Shown piece after piece: positions 53,537-61,900 of a stretch of DNA of 64,000 nt. The translations under genes and the position numbers were made by a program. Origin of the DNA: Shewanella halotolerans. Lineage in GTDB: Bacteria > Pseudomonadota > Gammaproteobacteria > Enterobacterales > Shewanellaceae. The stretch is taken from positions 3,286,001-3,350,000 of the forward strand of contig NZ_CP080417.1 of the NCBI RefSeq assembly GCF_019457535.1, given 5' to 3'. The notes below the pieces were generated by a model. It saw only the letters and a program-made list of their open reading frames with translations, did not search any database and was not told the origin of the DNA. How positions within the stretch are numbered: the stretch's first letter is position 1; each line of letters opens with the position of its first letter.

Positions 53537-53644
53537 CGATTCGATTCCTGGCAAAACATCATCTACAACTCGTTAGCTTGGCTCACGCCTGACTGCTAAA
53601 TCTTAACTGCTAAAACTTAAGTGCAAGAGCTTAACTGCAATAGC

Positions 53645-54544
53645 CTAACTACTAGAGCCTAGCTGCTGGCGCGCAAAATAGGCGGCGCCTAATTCGGGCG
53701 GGGCAAGGATTGGCGAGATCTTGTCGACCACCCGCCTATCCAACCAGGGAGCCAGAGGCTCGGCGAGGCCACCTATCATGGAGAAACGCGGCGGGTGGAT
53801 CTCAAATAACTTGTGGGCCAAGGCACTGATATACGCGGCGCCCTCGACCACTATCGCCTTAGCCACCTCATCCTGGGCCTGTGCACAAGATAACACCGTG
53901 CGCGCCAGGGTGGCATAACAACCGGATGATTTGCCCGCCAGGTGCTCGACTATGCCCATTGCATCGTTCACCTTGAAGTGCTCCAACAAACGCTCGGTTA
54001 GCTGGGTAGCCGGGCCGAAGCCATCGAGATCTAACAATACCTGCTGCGCGGCCTGTATGCCAAGCCAGGCGCCACTGCCCTTATCGCCCAGGGCAAAGCC
54101 GTGTCCGCCTAGGCTCAAGGACTGCTCGCCCACGTGGGCATAGCCGCAGGAGCCGGTGCCTGTGATGATCACAGCGCCATCGCCACCTTTATGGGCACCG
54201 ATGCAGGCGGTGTGCAGATCTGTGGTGACATGCATCTCAGCAAAGGGATGCTGCCATGCTTTGATCGCCTGATAGAGATGCGCGACATTGACTCCGGCCA
54301 GGCCTACGCCCGCCACCAGTTTCTTGCTGTCGCTCGCTTTTAGCCCGGCGTCTTGTAGGGCAAGCTCGGTCGCGCGCGAGATAGAGTCGAAGGTATGTGT
54401 CAGGCCGTAAAGCGGATTCGCACGCCCGGCCACACCAGTGCCGATCACACTGTCATCGGCGGCGTAGATAGTCGCGCGGCACTTGCTGCCACCACCATCT
54501 ATGCCTATGACGAGGGCCTGTTCCTCTGTCTGGTTAAATCCCAT
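53645..54544 (-). CDS. nagK: N-acetylglucosamine kinase (BadF/BcrA ATPase family)
   Basis: Phosphorylates cytosolic GlcNAc to GlcNAc-6-P. ATG 54544 (AGAGG 7 bp upstream), 299 residues. ASKHA fold: phosphate loop VIGIDGGGSKCRATIY, VITTDLHTA-like VTTDLHTACIGAHKGGDGAVIITGTGSCGYA, then LGDKGSGAWLG. First gene of the nagK-nagA-nagX group, with a perfect operator 90 bp upstream. Confidence 0.94.
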   Translation of the reverse strand: MGFNQTEEQALVIGIDGGGSKCRATIYAADDSVIGTGVAGRANPLYGLTHTFDSISRATELALQDAGLKASDSKKLVAGVGLAGVNVAHLYQAIKAWQHPFAEMHVTTDLHTACIGAHKGGDGAVIITGTGSCGYAHVGEQSLSLGGHGFALGDKGSGAWLGIQAAQQVLLDLDGFGPATQLTERLLEHFKVNDAMGIVEHLAGKSSGCYATLARTVLSCAQAQDEVAKAIVVEGAAYISALAHKLFEIHPPRFSMIGGLAEPLAPWLDRRVVDKISPILAPPELGAAYFARQQLGSSS

Positions 54545-54634
54545 TACCAACCTCTTTCACAGTTTTATTATCCAGGGCATCTAGCTTCGCCCGCCCTGCC
54601 CACTGACTAAGTTAATGTCATGTTACAACAAAAA

Positions 54635-54648
54635 TGACAACGCTGTCA
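54635..54648. promoter_or_regulatory. NagR-type operator upstream of nagK
   Basis: Perfect palindrome, extended form AAATGACAACGCTGTCATTT (54632-54651). LacI-type symmetry with a central CG. The regulator gene is not in the window. Confidence 0.88.
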
Positions 54649-54879
54649 TTTAAAATGTTCGCTAAATTTGTGACAGCAAACTTCTCGGTCACTGCCCGGC
54701 TAACGCCTCTAAGGCGCCCAGATTTTTATTTGCTATTTAACAGGGAGGAAAGCGGTTATCGGCTCTCGGATAACCGCGCTAGCTTATATTGCATTTTCAT
54801 TAGCTGGCTTAAGTCGCTTTTTCATTAGCTAGCTAAAATGAGCTATTTAGGCCAGTAGACTAATGCTGTCAGCGAAATG

Positions 54880-57546
54880 CTAATTGACCTTGAGTATGCG
54901 CCCCTTGCGGATACCATCGGCGGCGACGCCTCTGACCTCGACTCTACCTGAGACTCTAACCGCCTCTGTATATTGCTGCCACTGGCCGCCATCGACTCGA
55001 TACTCTATTCCAAGCCCAGGGTAGATGCTGTTTGCCTGCAGGTAACCCTCCTTGATCTTGGCGCCTAGGGTTGGCACACGATAGGCTATTCCAGCCCTAT
55101 CCAGCTTAGCCAGCTCCTTATAGCCTAAGGTGTTGGCAAAGGTCTGCCACTGCATGCGCTGCCTCTCGCGCATCTCGGCCGTGAAGTAGTTTGTCTCAGG
55201 GCCATATTTAGCCCCCTGATATTGATATGGCACCTCCCAATCGGCCTTGTGCCATGCCCTTTCAGCCAGCACTAACAGGCGAGGAAACACCATATATTCC
55301 ACCACTTGATCTGAGCGTATGGTCTCGCTCCAGAGCTGGCCCTGGATCCCTTTGAATCTAACGCCTTGATTTAACGGCCCGCTGAGGCGTTTGCCCTCTT
55401 CATCCAGCTTAAGGGTATCGTCGGCCTCAAATGACTTACCTTCGATATCCGTCCACTGCTCGGCGTTGGCTGGCAGGTTGTCGGGCATGAAGCTAAATAG
55501 CTTGCGCTCGTTAGTGCTGCGACTCGCCCAATAGTATCCATGCTCTTTAGGATCGGCCTCGTAGGGGAAATCGAAATAGAGTACTTCGGGATTACTCAGC
55601 ACAGTATCCCAGCCCAGGTTGGTCTGTGCATGGGCGCGCTTATGGCCGCCATGGGCAACCACATCCCAGATGTTAGTTTGATTCTTTGCTGGCATACGCT
55701 CGGGTCGGGTATGGCTCATGCCATCGCTCCAGCCCGCAGTTTCGATCCCTTTATCGGCCAACATCTTGGCTACCCGCTCGATAAAGTAAGCCCCAAAATG
55801 TGCCTCGCTATCCAGGCCGCTGTCTTTGTCTGCAAGCAGTGCCTGACAGACGGGTGACTCGACCCAGGCACCGGCGGTCTCATCGGCGCCGATATGGTAA
55901 AGCTCCAGGCTCTGATCCGCAGCCTGATGCAGCTTGGCTATCTCGCTCACCACCTTGTCGACAAAGTGATAGCTGGAATCCATACAGACGTTGAGCGTGT
56001 TGTCGTCGTAATATTGGATCGAGGCGTAGCGAGTCTTGTCCAGCGGGTCGATGAGGCGATACTCGTTAGCCGCGGCTTCATTGCCTTCAGCCATCAGACG
56101 GCGATACCTGGCCTCCATCGACTTGATGGCGGCGCGCGAGTGACCCGGCATATCCATAGATGGGATCACCTGAATTTGGCGCGCGCCGGCATACTTAAGG
56201 ATCTCGATATAATCGGCCTTAGAGTAGAAGCCATTAACCTTGCTGTCGCCATCGGGGCCGCTGCCCAGCTGTGGCAATAAGCAGGTATCCTCCTGCAAGT
56301 CGTGACAGCGACGACTGCCCACCTGGGTCAGTTCGGGCAGGCCATCTATCTCCAGGCGCCAGCCCTCATCATCGGCCATATGCAGATGCAGCTTGTTTAG
56401 CTTGTAGGCCGCCATCTGGTCTAGAAGATCTAAGATAAACTGCTTGCTGTGAAAATTACGCGCCACATCGACATGCATGCCGCGAAAGTCATATCTAGGC
56501 TCATCTTCAATCTCCATGGCATTGAGCGATAGGGTGTCGAGAGAGATAAGGCTTGTTAGCGACGCCAAGCCATAGGAGAAACCTGCATCATCGCTCGCGT
56601 CTATGGTGATGCCATCAGAGGTAATATCGAGGCGATAGCCCCCTTCGGCGAGTTTAGTCGTCGACGGCTCTAACTTGAGTAGAATACCTTGAGGCGATGA
56701 CTTAACGCCAAGGCGGGCCAGGCGCGCCAAGGCCGCCTCGATAGACGCCTTAGCTACACCGCCAGCATCCAGATGATAGCCAGAGGCCAGGGATAACACT
56801 GGGCTTTGACTATTGATTATTTGTCGCTTGGGCGTTGGGATGATCGCGTTGACAGCAAGCTCTGGGCGACTCTCAATATCCTGGTTTGCATCAAACAAGA
56901 CCTGAGGCGTCGCCCACTTAAGCTTATCGGTATCGCTACGCTTATATTGGCTCTCGGCGCTGACATAGGCCTCGACATAGGGCCGCTGCTCCATGCCGGT
57001 ACTGGCATCGACAGTCAGCTGAGTGCTGCTGATGATCTCGGGCTTAAGGCCGGGAACGACGATATAGTAGTTGGGCATGGCATCGGTTTCCGACAGCTGC
57101 CACAACTCCCCGAGAAAGGCGATGTCGACCGGCTGACCTTTCTGGAAACTGCTAAATTTATCCGTGGGCGTGATGCGATGCAGATCCCCTTTAACCTGAG
57201 TCAGCTCAAAGGCATCGGTTAACACCTGTTTCACAGGCCGCATCTGGCTGTAGTAGATAGCCCAATCCTTACGGTCAAAATCGACACCCGGGACTAATTC
57301 GATCTGGGCGGCAAAACAGCGGCCATCGACACCTGTTGAGGTGCACTGCTGAGGATAATTGGTCAGGGTGTGATAATTAACGGCAAGGCTAGTAGCAAAC
57401 TGATACAGTACCTGCTGAGCAGAACTTTCGCTGACCTGCTGCGCCGCGACGCCTTTATCCTTGGCAATTTGGTTAGTGGTTGGCTGACTGCACCCAAACA
57501 GTCCCAGGCTCATGAGTAATGTTATTGGAATGAGCTTATTATTCAT
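54880..57546 (-). CDS. hex: Beta-N-acetylhexosaminidase lipoprotein (GH20)
   Basis: Cleaves terminal GlcNAc from chitin oligosaccharides. Start MNNKLIPITLLMSLGLFGCS (57546, 888 aa); lipobox LFGC, Cys19, so anchored to a membrane. Domains: N-terminal carbohydrate-binding domain (about 45-210), GH20b (about 235-365), catalytic TIM barrel (about 370-800) and a C-terminal domain. The catalytic pair D555-E556 lies in ELYHIGADETAGAW. The DNA upstream of its start is unusually long (1.28 kb). Confidence 0.95.
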   Translation of the reverse strand: MNNKLIPITLLMSLGLFGCSQPTTNQIAKDKGVAAQQVSESSAQQVLYQFATSLAVNYHTLTNYPQQCTSTGVDGRCFAAQIELVPGVDFDRKDWAIYYSQMRPVKQVLTDAFELTQVKGDLHRITPTDKFSSFQKGQPVDIAFLGELWQLSETDAMPNYYIVVPGLKPEIISSTQLTVDASTGMEQRPYVEAYVSAESQYKRSDTDKLKWATPQVLFDANQDIESRPELAVNAIIPTPKRQIINSQSPVLSLASGYHLDAGGVAKASIEAALARLARLGVKSSPQGILLKLEPSTTKLAEGGYRLDITSDGITIDASDDAGFSYGLASLTSLISLDTLSLNAMEIEDEPRYDFRGMHVDVARNFHSKQFILDLLDQMAAYKLNKLHLHMADDEGWRLEIDGLPELTQVGSRRCHDLQEDTCLLPQLGSGPDGDSKVNGFYSKADYIEILKYAGARQIQVIPSMDMPGHSRAAIKSMEARYRRLMAEGNEAAANEYRLIDPLDKTRYASIQYYDDNTLNVCMDSSYHFVDKVVSEIAKLHQAADQSLELYHIGADETAGAWVESPVCQALLADKDSGLDSEAHFGAYFIERVAKMLADKGIETAGWSDGMSHTRPERMPAKNQTNIWDVVAHGGHKRAHAQTNLGWDTVLSNPEVLYFDFPYEADPKEHGYYWASRSTNERKLFSFMPDNLPANAEQWTDIEGKSFEADDTLKLDEEGKRLSGPLNQGVRFKGIQGQLWSETIRSDQVVEYMVFPRLLVLAERAWHKADWEVPYQYQGAKYGPETNYFTAEMRERQRMQWQTFANTLGYKELAKLDRAGIAYRVPTLGAKIKEGYLQANSIYPGLGIEYRVDGGQWQQYTEAVRVSGRVEVRGVAADGIRKGRILKVN

Positions 57547-58297
57547 TGTTATCCTCACTTTTCTCGACTTGAACTATCAAGTCTCATTGCAGCCACCCTT
57601 CCCCGTCAGCATAGGCAATCAGCTTCCTGCTATTGCGATATCTGAGATAGCCACCACTTTATGCCAATCCTAATAAATAACTGTTCAAGCTAACTTGTTA
57701 AAACGTTCGATAACTGCATTACTTTTTTGATTGTAGAATCACTACTTACCTAAAAATTCAGCCTTGCTCTCAATCGTTTTCCCTGCGCTATTGCTGATCA
57801 CTTACTTATTGCACTTGGTCTTATTTGCCGCCGCATCTTGCCCTATTTGCAAATAGATGCAACGGCGAAAACAGATCATAGTCAGACTTTTATAAACCTT
57901 GCAGATCCCCGAAACCGACCTGACTACGGCTTGCAGTCTGGCTTTGAAAAGCCATCTGACAATGAAAGAAATCTGTTTATTTAATCTGAAGCTCTGCAAG
58001 ACAGCGAACGCCCTGCTGTGCTTTGCTCGCTGTTGCGCGTTTCCCTAAAGCCCACTCGTCAGGAATCACTCCGATTCAGAAAAAAGCGCTAGATGCATCA
58101 TGTATCAAGTGCCACCGATAAAGGCGCCTTTTGAGACATAACACATCTAGCCATCTCTAGTATCTGGGGAGAGACTATAGGAAAAAACAAACACAATAAC
58201 CATTGCTACAAACTTAATGGCTACTGCCAATGCACAGGTTAGGAGACCTCTTCCTAACAATGCAAACCTTACAAAACGAACGTGCCACACAAGCAAA

Positions 58298-58311
58298 TGA
58301 CAACGCTGTCA
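58298..58311. promoter_or_regulatory. NagR-type operator, sapC/hex region, site A
   Basis: Perfect TGACAACGCTGTCA within AATGACAACGCTGTCATT, 513 bp before sapC and about 750 bp before hex. Confidence 0.85.
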
Positions 58312-58450
58312 TTCATTAATCTACCTAATAAAGAACAGAATTTCTACATTTTTTTGACATTCTGAGGCAATTTTTTATCTGCCCGTTGAAAACCGCCAGT
58401 CCCAGACACAGCTACAAAGACAGTACCCAACATCAAATGCCACATAAATA

Positions 58451-58464
58451 TGACAACGCTGTCA
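58451..58464. promoter_or_regulatory. NagR-type operator, sapC region, site B
   Basis: Perfect TGACAACGCTGTCA core, 153 bp from site A. Two sites at this distance could support repression by DNA looping. Confidence 0.85.
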
Positions 58465-58823
58465 ACTGTTGATAACATCCAGGAGATACTCAAAGCCGAA
58501 AACGAGCACCAATGCTAACGAAAAGGACCTATGAGTATGGGTGTGGCGCCAGATGATAGTGTGGAGAAAATGGGAGGTCTTATGAGAAGAGTATCAAAAA
58601 GAGCAAGCTTATGCCCTCCCAGTGATAAATTTAATTCGAAGCGCCGAACAGTGAAAATTGCTCAACTTAACGCCTTTATCGCACCACTTTAGCGCCTACT
58701 AGATTTAATAGTACTTGCACTATGGTCGCCACTAGCGGTAAAAGATTAACCCAGCGTTTCCCTGCCTAACAAACAATGGGCTGGGAACAGACACCACAAA
58801 CTAAAATTAACTAAGGTAAAAAC

Positions 58824-59543
58824 ATGGCAAAGATTGTCCCCCTATCGACAGAAAAGCATCTCAACATCAAGCTGACTCATTCAAACGATTTCAGCCGTTT
58901 CAACAAGGAACACCTGATCCCTGTACTGGCCAGGGAGATCCCTAGCCTGGCAGCCGAATTTCCCATCGTTTTCGTGAAGAATGGCGAGACCGGCCAGTTT
59001 ATTCCAGTAGCCATCATGGGGATCGAGCCCGAAGTTAACCTCTACTGCCAGAGCAACCAATGGGATGCGCCAATCAGCCCAATCGGCTTTAGCAATGCGC
59101 CGCTGTCCATCGCCAGAACCTCGGAGGAAGGCGACAATGTGATCGTCTGCATCGATGAGGAGAGCCCTATGGTGTCAGAGGACGCTGGCAATCGACTCTT
59201 CACCGACGAGGGTGAGCGCAGTGAATACCTGACGGCGCGAACCAATGCCCTGCTGGATGTTGCCGCCATGCATCAACAGACACAGGCCGTTTGCCAATAC
59301 CTGGCAGATAAGAACCTACTGGTTTCTCAGCAGCTAACGATTAAGCTGGAAAGATCTGAGCAGAAGATCAACATCAATGGTGTCTACCTGATCGACGATA
59401 AGGTGCTGAATGAGCTAAGCGATGAGGATTTCCTCGAACTTAGAAAGAAAGGCTTGCTGCCTATCATTTATGCCCACAGAGCCTCGCTTAATCAGCTGTC
59501 TCGTCTCATCGCCAAGCAAAATGAGTTCGATAAGCTGCAATAA
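58824..59543 (+). CDS. SapC-like protein
   Basis: 239 residues, soluble, no signal peptide. SapC-family features: NKEHLIPVLAREIPSLAAEFPIVFVKNGETGQFIPVAIMGIEPEVNLY near the N terminus, ...AMHQQTQAVCQYLADKNLL and INGVYLIDDKVLNELSDEDFLELRKKGLLPIIYAHRASL at the C terminus. The family is common beside TonB receptors and flavin halogenases in polysaccharide loci of marine bacteria; function not established. Two GlcNAc-type operators upstream put it in the nag regulon. Confidence 0.85.
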   Translation: MAKIVPLSTEKHLNIKLTHSNDFSRFNKEHLIPVLAREIPSLAAEFPIVFVKNGETGQFIPVAIMGIEPEVNLYCQSNQWDAPISPIGFSNAPLSIARTSEEGDNVIVCIDEESPMVSEDAGNRLFTDEGERSEYLTARTNALLDVAAMHQQTQAVCQYLADKNLLVSQQLTIKLERSEQKININGVYLIDDKVLNELSDEDFLELRKKGLLPIIYAHRASLNQLSRLIAKQNEFDKLQ

Positions 59544-59640
59544 GCATCCGCTATAAGCTAATGACGGGACGTTGGAATTAACAGCGCCCCGCCAAAGCAA
59601 TTGTGCCCATTCAAAAATCAGGCATCATGGCACTTTGAGC

Positions 59641-61167
59641 TCAACATTTTTGTAAGCCATATACCGCGATCTTCTCTAGCAAATCCCTATGTTCTGGCAG
59701 CTCCTTCATCAGGTGCTCACCCACACTCGTTATCTGCCTAGCCTGGGCCTGGCAGGCTTCTCTGCGATCTTTACCTGCAACTTGAGGCGCCGTTGGATAA
59801 TGCATGCCATAGAGGACATAGAGATAGTTCTCTAAGTCGAACACCTCAAACTTGCTGAAGAAGTCTTGCCTTATGGGGTAATGGTTTTGCCACAGCTTGA
59901 GTCGAGTGGCGAGCTCACTCGGAATCGTTTCCGGATCGCGATTATCGACCCAGAACGGCGAATCACTCCTGTCTGACAGGCAGTAGTGCATCTTGATAAA
60001 TTCGACGACGCGCTCCCAGGCATAGGTCATCACCTGATTAAATTGTTCAGAGAGCAAGGCAAGCGCCTCACTATCCTTAGGCATGCGATTAGCCACGAAG
60101 CCTGCGGCAAAATCGGTCAGCAAGATAGAGGTGGCTTCCAAGGGCTCGAGGAAGCCCTGAGCCAACCCCAAGGAGAGGCAATTCTTATGCAAGAACTCCC
60201 TGCGATAGCCAAGCTTCATCGGCAAGACCCGATACTGATACTGGGCGACATCCTGCCCCAGATATCGGGAGAGCTTGTTAAGCGCTGTGTCATCATCCAT
60301 ATGTTTAGAGGAGTAGACAAACCCGACACCGCGCCTATGGGTCAAGGCGATATCCCATATCCAGCCTGCCTGATGCGCCGTCGCCAGGGTATAAGGCGGG
60401 ATCGCCTCGTTCTCATCGATAGGTACCTGCACTGCTATCGCCTTGTCGGCAAACAGCTGATGAGACTTATCGACAAAGGGCACCTTGAGCGTCTTGTCGA
60501 TAAGCAAGGATTCAAAGCCACTGCAATCGATAAAAAAATCCGCGCCGATACTGCCCCGGCAATCGGTTTCCAGGGAGGCGATCTCGCCGTTCTCCGTTAA
60601 CGTGACCTCTTGCACATTGGCCATGATATGTTCGACGTTGAAACGCCTGATGGCATTTTCGGCAAGCAGCTTGGCAAACTTAGCCGCATTGAGGTGATAG
60701 GCGTAACCCAGCGCTCCCTCATATTCGCTGTGGGTGATCCGCTTTGGCGCTCGCCCGGCTTCGCACACCTTGTGCTGAGGAGAGACCATGTCGCCGTATG
60801 CGGCATTAGCATTATCTAACCAATGTTGGGTCAGATCCTCCCCCAAAGGGCTCGGCATATCGAACAGGTGATGATAGAAATTCCCTGCCCCGTGACGGTC
60901 CTTATCCATCCAATTGACGAACTTGATTGACTGCTTGAAGGTGACGTCACATTGACGAATAAACTCAGATTCACTTATCCCAAAGCGTTTCAGGCTCTGA
61001 CGAATGGCGGGTACTGTACCTTCGCCAACCCCTATGATGGGAATATCGGGAGACTCCACCAGCGTGATGCTCACGTCTTGGCGATGCTCAAGGGCCTTGC
61101 CCAAGTGATTGGCCGCTAACCAACCTGCCGTGCCGCCGCCCAATATAAGGATACGCTTAATGTCCAT
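59641..61167 (-). CDS. Flavin-dependent tryptophan halogenase-like protein
   Basis: 508 residues. FAD motif ILGGGTAGWLAANHL (residues 8-22), GVGEGTVPAIRQSLKRFGI, and K78 in DVTFKQSIKFVNW, at the place of the catalytic Lys79 of PrnA. The halogenase signature WxWxIP appears as W269-I-W271-D-I-A, lacking the Pro. This version is usual in halogenase-like proteins next to TonB receptors, whose substrates are unknown. Convergent with sapC, and downstream of the TonB receptor apart from an intervening IS200. Confidence 0.88.
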   Translation of the reverse strand: MDIKRILILGGGTAGWLAANHLGKALEHRQDVSITLVESPDIPIIGVGEGTVPAIRQSLKRFGISESEFIRQCDVTFKQSIKFVNWMDKDRHGAGNFYHHLFDMPSPLGEDLTQHWLDNANAAYGDMVSPQHKVCEAGRAPKRITHSEYEGALGYAYHLNAAKFAKLLAENAIRRFNVEHIMANVQEVTLTENGEIASLETDCRGSIGADFFIDCSGFESLLIDKTLKVPFVDKSHQLFADKAIAVQVPIDENEAIPPYTLATAHQAGWIWDIALTHRRGVGFVYSSKHMDDDTALNKLSRYLGQDVAQYQYRVLPMKLGYRREFLHKNCLSLGLAQGFLEPLEATSILLTDFAAGFVANRMPKDSEALALLSEQFNQVMTYAWERVVEFIKMHYCLSDRSDSPFWVDNRDPETIPSELATRLKLWQNHYPIRQDFFSKFEVFDLENYLYVLYGMHYPTAPQVAGKDRREACQAQARQITSVGEHLMKELPEHRDLLEKIAVYGLQKC

Positions 61168-61244
61168 GGTTTCACCTCTGCCCTACTCTTTGTCTAATTA
61201 AAGGTCGGTGCGAATAACAAGTTACTACTAAAAAGCCGGTGCTA

Positions 61245-61850
61245 GTAAAAATCCACCTTCTGAAGAAGGTGGCTTTGTATTAGCCCCCTGAAAGGGGGCG
61301 TTGCCTAGTTCAATTCCAACTGCGGCTGTTCCTGCTTTTCAACCTTTTCCTGATGGCGAACATACCTTCTTATGACTTCTTCATTGATTCCTACTGTGTC
61401 AACAAAGTACCCTCGCTGCCAAAAGTGGTTACCCCACAACTTATTCTTTCTTAAATAAGGATATTTACTGAAAATTTTTAGAGCTATTTTACCTTTTAGA
61501 GCTCCCATCAATTTTGAAATAGACAGCTTTGGAGGCACTTTAATTACTAGATGTACATGATCTATTTGAACATTGAGCTCAACAACAGTGCAGCCTAGCT
61601 GTTCACTGTAAACTTGAATACAGCGGTATACATCCTTACCCAATTTGTTTTTTAGAAGCCTAAATCTATATTTAGGCGTCCACACTATGTGATATTGACA
61701 TCGCCAATACACATGCGATGCTTTCTCATATCTACTCATGTTTTTTGTCCTCTGTTACTTCGCTAAAAGTCAGAGTCCAATTAACATGAGTAGATATTCA
61801 GGCAAAGCCTAAATTATGATAACCACCTACTGAAGTAGGTGGTTTAGGGC
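61245..61850 (-). mobile_element. IS200-type element
   Basis: About 600 bp with one transposase and subterminal hairpins CCACCTTC-TGAA-GAAGGTGG (61253-61272) and CCACCTAC-TGAA-GTAGGTGG (61823-61842), the palindromes recognised by Y1 transposases. No target duplication, as expected. Boundaries are approximate. It separates the TonB receptor gene from the halogenase gene. Confidence 0.85.
61305..61739 (-). CDS. tnpA: IS200/IS605-family TnpA transposase
   Basis: 144-residue HUH-Y1 single-strand transposase. HUH motif H61-V-H63 (QIDHVHLVIKVPP) and catalytic Y126 (EEVIRRYVRHQEK). Intact and of usual length. A terminator-like GCCCCCTGAAAGGGGGC (61283-61299) follows the stop. Confidence 0.95.
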   Translation of the reverse strand: MSRYEKASHVYWRCQYHIVWTPKYRFRLLKNKLGKDVYRCIQVYSEQLGCTVVELNVQIDHVHLVIKVPPKLSISKLMGALKGKIALKIFSKYPYLRKNKLWGNHFWQRGYFVDTVGINEEVIRRYVRHQEKVEKQEQPQLELN

Positions 61851-61851
61851 T

Positions 61852-61883
61852 GAAAATAAAAAGCCCAGCATAAGCCGGGCTTT
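61852..61883 (-). terminator. Terminator of the TonB receptor gene
   Basis: AAAGCCC (61860-61866) / GGGCTTT (61877-61883), followed on the minus strand by TTTATTTTC. Confidence 0.75.
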
Positions 61884-61900
61884 GTACACTCATGTGTCGA

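Larger units (their letters stand above)
57547..58823. other. 1.28-kb region without a recognised gene between hex and sapC
   Basis: Divergent upstream region. It contains two NagR-type operators near its right side and several stretches of AT-rich DNA. A 65-codon leftward frame at 57802-57999 has basic, unremarkable composition and no ribosome site. The length may reflect a degraded gene or a complex control region; I recognise no remnant. Confidence 0.5.

Noticed and set aside
57802..57999. 65-codon frame in the hex-sapC gap
   Set aside because: No ribosome site, odd composition, no recognisable domain.
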